A stretch of 64,000 bases of DNA. Source: an uncultured Desulfobacter sp. Its GTDB lineage: Bacteria; Desulfobacterota; Desulfobacteria; Desulfobacterales; Desulfobacteraceae. The position numbers and the translations under genes are program-made. Positions 26,840 through 36,605 of this stretch are shown here, one piece after another. The notes beneath the pieces were generated by a model, which worked only from the letters and a program-made list of their open reading frames with translations, did no database searches and was not told where the DNA came from. The stretch lies in NCBI RefSeq assembly GCF_963666675.1, contig NZ_OY762929.1:3720001-3784000 (forward strand), written 5' to 3'. How positions within the stretch are numbered: the stretch's first letter is position 1; each line of letters begins with the position of its first letter.

Positions 26840-27391
26840 TTAGACAGCTACCGACAATTCTGCAAACTGCTCTATCAGCCCATTGGGATCATCTTGAATC
26901 ATGAGTTTGGCTGCGGTTTCTTGCCTGATGAATTCTTGGTCAACGCCATGATTCACAAAGGCCGTCAAATGATCATAGTAACCTGCCACATTGAGCAGTG
27001 CACACGGCTTTTGATGAATCCCCAGATGGGCCCAGGTCAGTATCTCAAAAAGTTCATCCATGGTGCCGATACCGCCGGGAAGCGCGATGAATGCGTCCGA
27101 CAGCTCGGCCATCATGGATTTTCTCGCGTGCATGGAATCGACAACGACAAGTTCTGTTAAGCCCTGATGGCTGATTTCCCGATTTACCAGGGATTCGGGA
27201 ATGACACCTGTCACCCTGCCGCCGCCTTCAAGAACAGCGTCAGCCAATGTTCCCATAAGCCCCACACTCGCGCCGCCGTACACCAGGTCTATATTCTTTT
27301 CCACCATGGCACTGCCAAGGGCGGCTGCGGCCTGCCGGTATTCAGGGCGTGCCCCGTCACTTGAGCCGCAGTACACACATATTTTTTTCAT
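26840..27391 (-). CDS. LOG-family protein (nucleotide 5'-monophosphate phosphoribohydrolase)
   Basis: 183 residues, Rossmann-like. The two family motifs are present: the MHARKSMM segment and PGGIGTMDELFE. Members hydrolyse the ribosyl bond of AMP or cytokinin monophosphates; they were long misnamed lysine decarboxylases. Lies convergent with the HDOD gene and 22 bases before rnfB's end on the same strand, probably outside the rnf operon's functional set. Confidence 0.92.
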   Translation of the reverse strand: MKKICVYCGSSDGARPEYRQAAAALGSAMVEKNIDLVYGGASVGLMGTLADAVLEGGGRVTGVIPESLVNREISHQGLTELVVVDSMHARKSMMAELSDAFIALPGGIGTMDELFEILTWAHLGIHQKPCALLNVAGYYDHLTAFVNHGVDQEFIRQETAAKLMIQDDPNGLIEQFAELSVAV

Positions 27392-27413
27392 ATTTTATTT
27401 TTTGTATGGACGT

Positions 27414-28223
27414 TCAGCTTCCCATGAAATGAATGCATCCGGTGGGGCATTTTTCAACGGCCTTCACGGCATCTTCATATTTTGAAACGGAATAGTCATC
27501 ATAATTACATTTGGACAGATTGTCTGAAATCGTGAAGAGGTCAGACTCCTTGACACACATTTTACACCCCACGCATGCATTGTTGCACACGGCTTTGGCG
27601 TCCTTGGCCTTATCTTTATTCGAACAGGCCACCACAGGCATGGTCTTTTCCTTGAACCCTTCAATGGCGATAATCCCCCTGGGGCAGGCTTTGGTGCAGG
27701 CGCCGCAGCCGATACACGTTTCATAGTCCACCCGGGCAAGCCCGTCTTCGATGTGAATGGCGTCGTAATTGCAGACCTCAACACAGTCGCCATAGCCAAG
27801 GCATCCAAAGGTGCAGCCCTGGACCCCGGCCACCTGCTGGGCAGAAGCGCACCGCTTTTCACCCGCATATTGGGTCATCCCCAACCGACTGGAAGCCGGT
27901 GCGTTGCAATGAACGATGGCACGCAAAGCGACCATGTCGCCCACCTCAACCCCCATGATATCGGCAATGGCCTGGGCACAGGCCTGGCCGCCCACGGAGC
28001 ACTTATTCACAGGATCATTATCCGTAACAATGGCCACTGCATAATCGGAGCAGCCGATATAGCCGCAGCCGCCGCAATTGGCGCCGGGAAGGGCCTCTAT
28101 AACCTCTTCGATTTTTGGATCAACCTCAACCTTAAATTTTTTATTGGCCCATCCCAGGATATAGGAAAAAATCATGGCCATGACCAGCATGCTTGCGCCG
28201 GCAATACCCAGTGAAACCATCAT
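27414..28223 (-). CDS. rnfB: Rnf complex subunit B (ferredoxin-like)
   Basis: 269 residues. A single N-terminal membrane anchor, then the 4Fe-4S motif GANCGGCGYIGC, a ferredoxin pair CIGCGACTKACP, and a further cluster set CVGCKMC...; the order is that of anaerobe RnfB. It takes electrons from reduced ferredoxin and passes them into the membrane complex. Last gene of rnfCDGEAB; its ATG overlaps the rnfA stop by four bases. Confidence 0.95.
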   Translation of the reverse strand: MMVSLGIAGASMLVMAMIFSYILGWANKKFKVEVDPKIEEVIEALPGANCGGCGYIGCSDYAVAIVTDNDPVNKCSVGGQACAQAIADIMGVEVGDMVALRAIVHCNAPASSRLGMTQYAGEKRCASAQQVAGVQGCTFGCLGYGDCVEVCNYDAIHIEDGLARVDYETCIGCGACTKACPRGIIAIEGFKEKTMPVVACSNKDKAKDAKAVCNNACVGCKMCVKESDLFTISDNLSKCNYDDYSVSKYEDAVKAVEKCPTGCIHFMGS

Positions 28224-29023
28224 GGCAAAATCTCCTGGCCGTTATGGCCCTTACAGGTTATCTCTGCTAAATATTCAGTCAAGGTCCCCCCATTTGCTTC
28301 GGAACTTTGTTCCTGGGCCGCGGGTGCCGGTTTCAGTGCATTCTTAATCCCGGAATCCACCCCGGTGAATCCCATGAAGGCGATGGCTAAAATGCCCCCG
28401 ATGACGAGGGTAATGGCCGCGCCCTGGAAGGGACGGGGAATATCGCAAAGTTCAAGCTCCTCCCGGATACCGGCCATAATTACGATGGCAATGGTGAATC
28501 CAAGTCCGCCGAAAAGTGCCAGGGTCATGGCTTTGCCCAGGTCCCACACCTCTTTGGGATTATCGACGCCGGCCACATGGCTCATGATGGTCAGACAGGC
28601 AAAAAGGATGGCGCAGTTTGTTGTGATCAACGGCAGAAACACACCAAAGGAGCGGTAAAGGGGTGGAAAAAACTTTCTGACATACATCTCCACAAACTGA
28701 ACCGAAGAGGAAATGGCAAAAATATAGACAATGTAACTGAGCACCGTCAGATCAATCTGTGCCGCGGCTTCCGGCGTAGTAAAGAAACTTGCAATATAAG
28801 TTGATACCGGTGCGCCGGGGATCAGTATAAACACCGTGATGCTCCAGGAAAGAAACGCGGCAATACTCATGACAAAGGTCACGGCACATCCCATGCCAAA
28901 GGCCATTTCGACCTTTTTGGACACACCCACAAACGGGCAGATGCCCACAAAGTAATAAAATATAAAGTTGTTAATTATCGAAGCTGACAGGGCAATCAGC
29001 AGGATATCTACAAAATAGTCCAT
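28220..29023 (-). CDS. rnfA: Rnf complex subunit A
   Basis: 267 residues; RnfA proteins are usually near 190-200. The first ~225 residues form the six-helix NQR2/RnfA-type membrane protein (IINNFIFYYFVGICPFVG; TNCAILF), where conserved Cys residues hold a cluster shared with RnfE. The last ~40 residues are a soluble, low-complexity tail (PAPAAQEQSSEANGG). Needed for sodium or proton translocation. Overlaps rnfB. Confidence 0.94.
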   Translation of the reverse strand: MDYFVDILLIALSASIINNFIFYYFVGICPFVGVSKKVEMAFGMGCAVTFVMSIAAFLSWSITVFILIPGAPVSTYIASFFTTPEAAAQIDLTVLSYIVYIFAISSSVQFVEMYVRKFFPPLYRSFGVFLPLITTNCAILFACLTIMSHVAGVDNPKEVWDLGKAMTLALFGGLGFTIAIVIMAGIREELELCDIPRPFQGAAITLVIGGILAIAFMGFTGVDSGIKNALKPAPAAQEQSSEANGGTLTEYLAEITCKGHNGQEILP

Positions 29024-29064
29024 TAGACCCGCCTCAATCTTTTATAAATTTTCATATAAAATAA

Positions 29065-29682
29065 CTACTTACGGGCTTCTTCCCGCTTGTAATCAATAAA
29101 ATTCACAAGGCCCAGCAGCAGACCGAGTGTGATGAATGCACCCGGGGGCAGCACCATGATGACCCAGTCCGGCCAAAAGGCCGGCAGAACCTTAAATCCC
29201 ATGAGCATACCCGTACCCAGAATCTCCCTGACCGCAGCAATACTTGCCAGGGCCAGCCCAAATCCAAGGGCCTGGCCCAGGCCGTCGGCCGCCGCAATAA
29301 AGGGGTTCTGTTTGGACCCGCACACCTCGCACCGGCAAATAATCAGACAGTTAACGATGATCAATGGGATATAGGGACCAAGGGTTTTACTCATCTGGAA
29401 CATGTATGCGGCCAGTAATCTGTCCGCCACCGTTACAAAGGTAGCAATGGTCAGGGTGAAGACCACGATCCGCAGATGGGGTTTTAGCAGATTTCGGATC
29501 AGGCTGATCACGACATTGGCGCACACCAGAACAAAGGCCACGGAAACTGCCATGGTCAATGCCGGCTTCATGCCGTTGGTAACAGCCAAGGTGGGACACA
29601 GCCCAAGAAGCTGCCGGTATACCGGGTTCTCGGGCAGAATCCCCTGTACAAATCTCTCTAATGCTGTGGGTTGATCTGCCAT
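29065..29682 (-). CDS. rnfE: Rnf complex subunit E
   Basis: 205 residues with about six transmembrane helices. ENPVYRQLLGLCPTLAVTNG and VNCLIICRCEVCG contain the Cys residues that share the membrane cluster with RnfA. Membrane electron carrier and part of the ion path. Overlaps the end of rnfG by one base. Confidence 0.95.
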   Translation of the reverse strand: MADQPTALERFVQGILPENPVYRQLLGLCPTLAVTNGMKPALTMAVSVAFVLVCANVVISLIRNLLKPHLRIVVFTLTIATFVTVADRLLAAYMFQMSKTLGPYIPLIIVNCLIICRCEVCGSKQNPFIAAADGLGQALGFGLALASIAAVREILGTGMLMGFKVLPAFWPDWVIMVLPPGAFITLGLLLGLVNFIDYKREEARK

Positions 29683-30374
29683 CAGGAACGCTCCTTATCT
29701 TTGCCGGGTTCCTCGTTTTGAGCCGCCGGGGTGTTATTGTTTTCAGGGCCGTCAGTGATCTGAAGCTTAGATGCGACATTGGCGACCGCGGTATTCACGA
29801 TACCGGTCACACTCCTTGAAGAGATAGTGGCACCGGAAATGGAATCAATCTGGTCATCTTTGGCACCGCCGCCTTTAACAACGGAAAGGGTATCTTCCGT
29901 GGATTTGTCTCTGAACTGACCCCGCCAGCCATCTTCCAGAATTTTTGCACCCAGGCCGGGCGTCTCTTTTTGATCCAGCACAAAAAGCCCTGTAATGGTT
30001 TTGCCCCGGGCATCAAGCCCCACCAGCAATTCAATTTTGTCGGCATAGCCCTGGCCGTCGGCTTTAACCACATGTCCGACCATTTTCCCGTCGGGCAGCC
30101 AGGCATCATACACCGTATAAAATTTGCTGTTGCCGTTCTGCTTGACTTCAATGACTCGTGATTTAATGGTCAGTGCCTGGTTGTCGGCGGCAAGTTCTGC
30201 AGCCAGATCTTCGCCCAGCACCAGAACGGGTATTTTTGCCATGGTCTCTTTGACCTTATTTGCCTCAATGACCGGTCCAAGCTTTGCCTGGATGCCGGCA
30301 AGGGCAGTACCGAACAAGGTGGCAAGGAGCAGCACCAGCCAGGCCTGGGCCAGGTTACTTTTTTTCAATGACAT
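29682..30374 (-). CDS. rnfG: Rnf complex subunit G (covalent FMN)
   Basis: 230 residues: one N-terminal membrane helix (about 10-28) then an extracytoplasmic FMN-binding domain. SGATISSRSV holds the Thr to which FMN is attached through phosphate. ETPGLGAKI is the conserved flavin contact. Electrons pass from RnfB/A/E to RnfG and on to RnfD. The C-terminal ~25 residues are a polar tail. Confidence 0.95.
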   Translation of the reverse strand: MSLKKSNLAQAWLVLLLATLFGTALAGIQAKLGPVIEANKVKETMAKIPVLVLGEDLAAELAADNQALTIKSRVIEVKQNGNSKFYTVYDAWLPDGKMVGHVVKADGQGYADKIELLVGLDARGKTITGLFVLDQKETPGLGAKILEDGWRGQFRDKSTEDTLSVVKGGGAKDDQIDSISGATISSRSVTGIVNTAVANVASKLQITDGPENNNTPAAQNEEPGKDKERS

Positions 30375-30378
30375 GATA

Positions 30379-31395
30379 TCAGGCCTCCTTTTGTCCCATG
30401 GGTGCCGGAATGGTCCAGCTGTTGATCAACGGTGTCATGGCATTCATGATCAGCACGGCAAACATCACGCCCTCTGGATAACCGGAAAACAGTCGGATGA
30501 CCATGATCAAACAGCCGGTACCTGCGCCGAATATCATTTTACCTTTGGGTGTCAACGGAGATGTCACCGGATCAGTGGCAATGAAAAAGGCACCGAACAT
30601 CAGTGCACCTGCAAACAGGTGGTGCAGCAGAAACAGACCTTTATATCCTCCGGCAATATCCGTAATTCCCGCGATCAGGGCAACGGTAATCAAAATACTT
30701 GCAGGGATCTGCCAGGAAGCGGTTTTTCTGTATATCAGATAAAGCCCCCCAAGAATACAAGCAAGGGCACTGACCTCACCAACAGACCCGTTGGTAACCC
30801 CCATGAACAACGGTGCAATACCGGTTTCGACCCCATTAAATTTCAATGCACTCAAGGGTGTCGCACCGGACACGGCATCCACCAAGCCGCTAACATTTTC
30901 ATAGGCACCGGCGCCCATGAGCTGGGCAAAGGCGATCATGACAAAGGCCCGGCCCACCATGGCAGGGTTAAATATGTTCATGCCAACGCCGCCGAATACG
31001 ATTTTACCGATCCCGATCCCCACGAACGAAGCCAGCGCCCCCACAAACCAAGGGGCGGAACCCGGCATGGAAAGGCCGAGGATGACGCCTGTGACCATGG
31101 CGGAGCAGTCTTTTAAGGTAAACGATTTACCCCGCATACGGACAAAAAGATATTCCGCAGCAAGGCAGGCCCCCACACAGACCACGATCTGTTTTAAGGC
31201 ATAAAATCTGAATAAATAAAGCGATACGATAATGGCCGGTGACAGACCAAGGATCACATCGATCATCATCCGGCGGGTGTCGGCCCGGCTGTCCGAAATA
31301 TGCGGGGACCCGGCCACGCTTATATAGGGCGGCTTTCGCCCGGGCCTGTCTTCAAACGACACGGCTGAATTCATATGTCTATTTGTATTTGACAC
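30379..31395 (-). CDS. rnfD: Rnf complex subunit D (covalent FMN)
   Basis: 338 residues with about nine to ten transmembrane helices of the NQR2/RnfD family. SGATPLSALKFNG carries the Thr of the covalent FMN site. Forms the main ion-moving membrane subunit. Four bases before rnfG. Confidence 0.95.
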   Translation of the reverse strand: MSNTNRHMNSAVSFEDRPGRKPPYISVAGSPHISDSRADTRRMMIDVILGLSPAIIVSLYLFRFYALKQIVVCVGACLAAEYLFVRMRGKSFTLKDCSAMVTGVILGLSMPGSAPWFVGALASFVGIGIGKIVFGGVGMNIFNPAMVGRAFVMIAFAQLMGAGAYENVSGLVDAVSGATPLSALKFNGVETGIAPLFMGVTNGSVGEVSALACILGGLYLIYRKTASWQIPASILITVALIAGITDIAGGYKGLFLLHHLFAGALMFGAFFIATDPVTSPLTPKGKMIFGAGTGCLIMVIRLFSGYPEGVMFAVLIMNAMTPLINSWTIPAPMGQKEA

Positions 31396-31433
31396 GTTTT
31401 GTTCCTTGTATCAATTAATCTTTGTTATAGTTA

Positions 31434-32801
31434 TCAGCGGCGTTCCCAGGCATTAAGCTGGGCCTTGCCCTCACGAATCAACTGAACCAGGTTAAGCTTT
31501 GCCGGACACACATAGGAACAGCTCCCGCATTCAACACAGGCCCGGATATGATATTTGGCCGCAAGCTCGGGGGTCTTATACCGGGCCGCCAGGGCCAGTT
31601 TTGTGGGCACAAGGTTCATGGGACAGGCGTCCACACAGCGTCCGCAGCGCACACAAGTGGTCTCTTCTGCCTTACGGACCTCATCGTGGGTTAGAATCGT
31701 CAACCCTGACGTCCCTTTGGTTACCGGGGCGGACAGATCTGAAAATGAAAATCCCATCATGGGCCCGCCGGAGATGATCCGGGCCGCATCCGGCGTCAAT
31801 CCGCCGCAAAAGTCAACCACCTCGGCCAAAGAGATGCCGATGGGCACAAAAAGATTTTTCGGGTTGCAGATGCCGCGTCCGGAGACGGTGATGACCCTGT
31901 GGGTAAGTGGTACATCCTTGACAATGCTTCGTGCCACCGTGGCAATGGTTTGTACGTTACTTACGGCAACCCCGGCATCTGCGGGCAGTCCGCCCAAAGG
32001 AATGTCAAGACCGACCACCGCTTTAACAAGCTGCTTTTCACTGCCCTGGGGATACTTGGTCTTTACCACGGCGACCTGCACGACGGTATTCTGTGCCGCT
32101 TGCTGGAGCCGTTCTATGGCCTCGGGTTTATTGTCCTCAACACAGATGACAATTTCCCTGGCAGAGACGGCCCGGGCCGTCAGCATCGCCCCGGTGACAA
32201 TCACATCGGGCGCTTCGACCATCAGCCTGTAGTCACAGGTCAGATACGGTTCACACTCACACCCGTTTATGACTAAGGTATCAATAACCCGGGTATCATT
32301 GGGCATTACTTTGACATGGGTAGGAAACGCCGCCCCGCCCAGTCCCACGATACCGGATTCCTGAACTTTTTTCACAATGTCCATGGGTGCATAATCGGAA
32401 AAGCCGTCCTTGGGCCATTGTGTAAATTTCACATCTTCCCAGATTCTTTCCGGCGGGATCTGCTCTCCGTCCGCCTGGATTGTAAGGGCGTCAAGACGCC
32501 TGCCGTTGGGCAGGGTCACCATTGCGTTTCGTTTCACTTTTCCGGCAATGGGGGCATGGAGTGACGCCGAAACAAAGGCCTCCCCCTTACCAACCATCTG
32601 CCCGTAACCGACCATGTCACCGGATTTGACAATCTGCTTGCAGGGCACACCAAGATGCTGAAGCAGCGGCAGTGTCACCGTCCGGGGTGTAGCCATCACT
32701 TCAACCGCCATGTTTGCGGACAACGCTTTATTGTCCGGAGGGTGAACCCCATGGGGGAAACTGCCGGTTCCCGGAAATCCCTTTAATTTAAATAAACCCA
32801 T
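31434..32801 (-). CDS. rnfC: Rnf complex subunit C (NADH-binding)
   Basis: 455 residues. An N-terminal SLBB-like region and a GGAAFPTHVK nucleotide/flavin-binding region resemble NuoF; two 4Fe-4S motifs follow, CVRCGRCVDACP and CVECGSCSYVCP. It is the NAD(H) site of the complex. First gene of rnfCDGEAB, the usual anaerobe order; the multihaem cytochrome gene that precedes rnfC in some methanogens and acetogens is absent. A consensus-like promoter lies about 175 bases upstream. Confidence 0.96.
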   Translation of the reverse strand: MGLFKLKGFPGTGSFPHGVHPPDNKALSANMAVEVMATPRTVTLPLLQHLGVPCKQIVKSGDMVGYGQMVGKGEAFVSASLHAPIAGKVKRNAMVTLPNGRRLDALTIQADGEQIPPERIWEDVKFTQWPKDGFSDYAPMDIVKKVQESGIVGLGGAAFPTHVKVMPNDTRVIDTLVINGCECEPYLTCDYRLMVEAPDVIVTGAMLTARAVSAREIVICVEDNKPEAIERLQQAAQNTVVQVAVVKTKYPQGSEKQLVKAVVGLDIPLGGLPADAGVAVSNVQTIATVARSIVKDVPLTHRVITVSGRGICNPKNLFVPIGISLAEVVDFCGGLTPDAARIISGGPMMGFSFSDLSAPVTKGTSGLTILTHDEVRKAEETTCVRCGRCVDACPMNLVPTKLALAARYKTPELAAKYHIRACVECGSCSYVCPAKLNLVQLIREGKAQLNAWERR

Positions 32802-32975
32802 AACTTCCTGTACACCTTGTTTCTGAATTTACCTAGACAAATATCTAAAAGTCCATCCGTATAAAAAAAGATATAGCCTTCCAGACTTTCAGGCTTTAAT
32901 CAAGCTAAAATTAAAACGTAGACAATTTTGTCTTGGCTCCATCACGATTTTATATTATTTTTGTTAAGGGTTTTG

Positions 32976-33004
32976 ATTATACACGTCATGTAGTAATCAA
33001 TCAA
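32976..33004 (-). promoter_or_regulatory. Sigma70-type promoter of the rnf operon
   Basis: Read on the minus strand: TTGATT, a 17-base spacer, then TATAAT. It lies in the 271-base gap between rnfC and the divergent flavodoxin gene and leaves a leader of about 165 bases before rnfC, in which no riboswitch was recognised. Confidence 0.75.
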
Positions 33005-33072
33005 TATTATTAATTTTACAAAAAAACTGAACAATTATATCAATTTAAATAATATAAAGTTAGGAATAAAAA

Positions 33073-33504
33073 ATGGGAAAAGTACTGATTGTTTTTTCAT
33101 CCAGGGTCGACGAAACAAAGGGAATCGCCGAATTAATCGCTGAAGGCGTTCGTCAGTCAGGGCACCAGGTAGAGGTTAAGAATGCCGGCCAGATAGATAG
33201 CGAAGCGGATTTATCAGGATTTGATGCCTATGTTTTTGGCTCTCCCACCTACCACGGAGAGATGCTGCCTCCCATGAAACAGGTTTTATTCATGGCTGAA
33301 CGCGCTAATTTAGAGGACAAACCCGGTGGTGCATTCGGTGCGTACGGATGGAGCGGCGAGGCCAACAAAAGAATTTTTGATACGATGAACTACATGTTTA
33401 AAATGAAAATGGCGTCCGGTCCTCTGATGATTAAGGCCTCCTGGGTTGAAGACGGCGTTGAAACCGCCCAGGCCTACGGAAAAGAGATTGCTGAAATGAT
33501 ATAG
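33073..33504 (+). CDS. Flavodoxin
   Basis: 143 residues, one flavodoxin domain. The phosphate loop is SSRVDETKGIAELIAEGV (SR in place of the common T-x-T), with isoalloxazine loops GSPTYHGEMLPP and GAYGWSGEANK. A low-potential one-electron carrier that can replace ferredoxin; it diverges from rnfC, so it might be a partner of Rnf, which is inference. Confidence 0.9.
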   Translation: MGKVLIVFSSRVDETKGIAELIAEGVRQSGHQVEVKNAGQIDSEADLSGFDAYVFGSPTYHGEMLPPMKQVLFMAERANLEDKPGGAFGAYGWSGEANKRIFDTMNYMFKMKMASGPLMIKASWVEDGVETAQAYGKEIAEMI

Positions 33505-33580
33505 GGCTTGCACGACGCCTCACCTGTGGTGCTGAAAAAATCATCTACAGGCACTGGGGAAAAATTAGGGCAAATAAAAA

Positions 33581-33618
33581 TTGCGGCAGATGATCCAGCA
33601 TCATCTGCCGCAACAAAA
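33581..33618. terminator. Bidirectional rho-independent terminator
   Basis: Perfect 14-base stem TTGCGGCAGATGAT with loop CCAGC, A-rich before and after. It separates the convergent flavodoxin and serA genes. Confidence 0.9.
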
Positions 33619-33644
33619 AAACGTGCAGTCCTTATTGGCGGAGA

Positions 33645-35228
33645 CTAAAGCTCAAAGGTGGTCATGCTGACCACAAGTTCAAGATCTTCAATCTCTTTTA
33701 CCACATCAGCCGGTACCGGGGTCTCGGTTCTCAGGAATATAATATTCCTATCCCCGTCATCCTCACGCCCCACCATCATTCTGGCGATATTTATGTTGTG
33801 CTCACCCAGCTTCATGCCAATGGAGCCGATGGATCCAGGCTTGTCCACATTATGGATAATGGCCAGGTGCCCTTCGGGAATAACCTCCAAGCGGAATTTA
33901 TTGATTCTAACGATTCTGGCGTCATCCTTGCCGAATATGGTGCCTTCAAGAACGTTGGTCCGATCCTCCGTAACCACGGTCACCCGGATCAGGTTCAGAA
34001 AATTGCCGGCCTCCTTGGAGGTTGCTTCGCTGATTTTTATCCCCATCTCATTGGCCAGGGAGATGGCATTGACCGAATTGACTTCGTCCCTGACGTATTC
34101 ATTGAGAAGCCCTTTGATGCCGTTGATGGTCAGGGGTTTTAGGTCAAGATCCGGAAATTTGCCAATGTATTCGATTTGGACTTCCCGGACGCCGCCCTTG
34201 CTGATCTGGGCCTGCATTTTGCCCATTTTCTCCACCAGGTAGAGAAAGGGCTTAAGCTGCTTTAAGACATCCCCGGTCACAGACGGTACATTCACCGCAT
34301 TGATTACGGTATCGTTCAGCAAATAGGCAATGATCTGGTTGGCAGCCGCCACGGAGACATTGGTCTGGGCCTCTTTGGTGGATGCGCCCAAATGGGGGGT
34401 TGCAATGACTTCGTCGAGCAGAAGCAGCGGATGGTCTGCGGTCGGGGGTTCTACGGAGAACACATCAAGGGCTGCACCCGCCACCTTTCCGGACTTGATG
34501 GCGGCATGCAGGGCTTCTTCATTGACAATCCCGCCCCGGGCGCAGTTCACAACCATGACGCCCTCCTTCATTTTTTCAAAGGCCTGGGCGTCAAACAAAT
34601 CAATCGTCGCATCCATTTTAGGTACATGGATGGTGATATAATCGGACCGGGCATAGAGTTCATCCAGGGTCACATATTCAAAACCTGCCTTTTCAATATG
34701 TTCCGAAGAGATATTGGGGTCGTACACAATGACATTCATGCGCAACCCTTTGGCAAGGTTGGCTGCAATGGAACCGATATTGCCGAACCCCACCACGCCT
34801 AACGTCTTGTTGAAAAGCTCCCGGCCCTGGAGCAGTTTCTTATCCCAGCGCCCGGCTTTAAGAGAGGCCGTACCCCGGGGAATATTACGGGTTAAGGCCA
34901 TCATCATGGCAATGGCATGCTCGGCGGTGGTGACGGTGTTGCCGCCAGGCGTATTCATGACGGCAACACCCTTTTTGGTGGCCGCATCAATGTCCACATT
35001 ATCCAGGCCAATGCCGGCCCGGGCAATCACCTTAAGATTGCCTGCCGATTCAAGCAACTCCGCGGTCACCTTGGTGGAACTGCGGATGGCCAAGGCGTCG
35101 TATTGTCCGATAATCTCTCTGAGTTCGTCGGGGGACAGCCCGGTATTGACATCGACATCTATGCCGTCCTGATTTCTGAAAATATCAATGCCGGCTTCAT
35201 CCATTTTATCACTGATCAATACTTTCAT
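33645..35228 (-). CDS. serA: D-3-phosphoglycerate dehydrogenase
   Basis: 527 residues, the long form with substrate/NAD domain, an intervening domain and a C-terminal ACT domain. NAD site GVVGFGNIGSIAANLAKG; catalytic Arg in VNCARGGIVNEEAL, Glu in VEPP, His in TPHLGASTKEAQ. First step of serine synthesis; the ACT domain suggests serine feedback. Its ATG overlaps the serC stop, so serC-serA form one operon. Confidence 0.97.
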   Translation of the reverse strand: MKVLISDKMDEAGIDIFRNQDGIDVDVNTGLSPDELREIIGQYDALAIRSSTKVTAELLESAGNLKVIARAGIGLDNVDIDAATKKGVAVMNTPGGNTVTTAEHAIAMMMALTRNIPRGTASLKAGRWDKKLLQGRELFNKTLGVVGFGNIGSIAANLAKGLRMNVIVYDPNISSEHIEKAGFEYVTLDELYARSDYITIHVPKMDATIDLFDAQAFEKMKEGVMVVNCARGGIVNEEALHAAIKSGKVAGAALDVFSVEPPTADHPLLLLDEVIATPHLGASTKEAQTNVSVAAANQIIAYLLNDTVINAVNVPSVTGDVLKQLKPFLYLVEKMGKMQAQISKGGVREVQIEYIGKFPDLDLKPLTINGIKGLLNEYVRDEVNSVNAISLANEMGIKISEATSKEAGNFLNLIRVTVVTEDRTNVLEGTIFGKDDARIVRINKFRLEVIPEGHLAIIHNVDKPGSIGSIGMKLGEHNINIARMMVGREDDGDRNIIFLRTETPVPADVVKEIEDLELVVSMTTFEL

Positions 35229-36319
35229 TATTTGGCCTCCTTTTGAAAGGCGGCCATGAATTCCACCAGGGTTTTGACCCCCTCTATGGTCGCAGCATTA
35301 TAAATAGATGCCCTGCATCCGCCTACGGATCTGTGGCCTTTGAGACCGCCAAGGCCTTTGGCTGTCGCCTCTTTGATGAACTTTTGTTCAAGCTCTTCGC
35401 TGGGCAGGCGGAAGGTCACGTTCATCAGAGATCTTGACCCCGGGGCTGCGGTGGCCCGGTAAAAATTACTTGCTTCCATGAAATCGTATAACAACCCTGC
35501 TTTTTCCTTATTATACGCTTCCATCTTTTCAAGGCCGCCCATCTCCTCTTCGATCCACTTGAGCACCAGATCAATGGTATAGATACCGAAACAAGGCGGG
35601 GTATTGTACATGGAGTTCTTTCCGGCATAGGTGGAATATTTGAGCATGGAAGGCAGATCCCCATCATTGGCTGTCTCCAGCAGATCTTTGCGCAAAATCA
35701 CCACACAGGTACCCGACGGCCCTAAATTTTTCTGGGCACCGGCATAGATCATGCCGAATTTTTCCAAAGGAAGGGGCCGGGAAAAAATATCAGATGACAT
35801 ATCCGCAATAATAGGAATGCCACCGGTGTCGGGGAATTGCTCAAACTGGGTGCCCTTGATGGTGTTGTTGGAAGTGATGTGGACATATTTTGCATCTTTG
35901 CTGAAGGCAATATCCTCAGGAATATAGGAAAAATCCTTGTCCTCGGAAGAGGCCACAACCACATGGTTCTTATTCTGGATTTTTGCCTCTTTAATGGCTT
36001 TGGTGGACCAAGTTCCGGTATTCACATAGTCAGCACTTTGATCTGCGGCCAGAAAATTCATGGGAATCATGGCAAACTGTAAAGACGCCCCACCCTGGAG
36101 GAAAAGCACATGGTATTGCTCATCCAGACCCAAAAGACGTTTGGCCCGTTCTACGGCATCATTGATGACATCGTCGAAATAAGAAGATCTGTGGCTGATT
36201 TCTGTAATGGACATGCCTGAATTGCTGAAATTCAAAAAAGAACCTTGAATTTCTTCAAGGACCGGCAAAGGCAGTGCCGCAGGTCCGGCATTGAAATTGA
36301 TAATTCTTTGGTCTGTCAT
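35228..36319 (-). CDS. serC: Phosphoserine aminotransferase
   Basis: 363 residues, class V aminotransferase. The PLP lysine lies in MIYAGAQKNLGPSG; the start NFNAGPAALPLPVL is typical. Second step of serine synthesis, converting 3-phosphohydroxypyruvate to phosphoserine. Overlaps serA by one base. Confidence 0.97.
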   Translation of the reverse strand: MTDQRIINFNAGPAALPLPVLEEIQGSFLNFSNSGMSITEISHRSSYFDDVINDAVERAKRLLGLDEQYHVLFLQGGASLQFAMIPMNFLAADQSADYVNTGTWSTKAIKEAKIQNKNHVVVASSEDKDFSYIPEDIAFSKDAKYVHITSNNTIKGTQFEQFPDTGGIPIIADMSSDIFSRPLPLEKFGMIYAGAQKNLGPSGTCVVILRKDLLETANDGDLPSMLKYSTYAGKNSMYNTPPCFGIYTIDLVLKWIEEEMGGLEKMEAYNKEKAGLLYDFMEASNFYRATAAPGSRSLMNVTFRLPSEELEQKFIKEATAKGLGGLKGHRSVGGCRASIYNAATIEGVKTLVEFMAAFQKEAK

Positions 36320-36605
36320 GTTTTACCTTTCTTTCTGTTAGGGTTATCTTTAGTTTTTACTATTAATATAATTTCATTGCCTCAAAATCCAAGGCAATCT
36401 GATATCCAACCGTATTCATTAACGCCGTCGCAGATGAAAATCAATAGCCTAACCCGCTTTATTGAAAATAACATGTTTCAGGCATCTGAAGTCCTTATCT
36501 TTTAATATAAAGTCGAGATGGATAAAATAAAAAAAATTTATTATTATTACAAAAATAAAGATATACGCTTAGTGGGTTGATACACAATAAAAGGAGGTCC
36601 CCCTT

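Noticed and set aside
32802..32975. Riboswitch in the long rnfC leader
   Set aside because: The leader is AT-rich and shows no conserved core of any class I can recognise.
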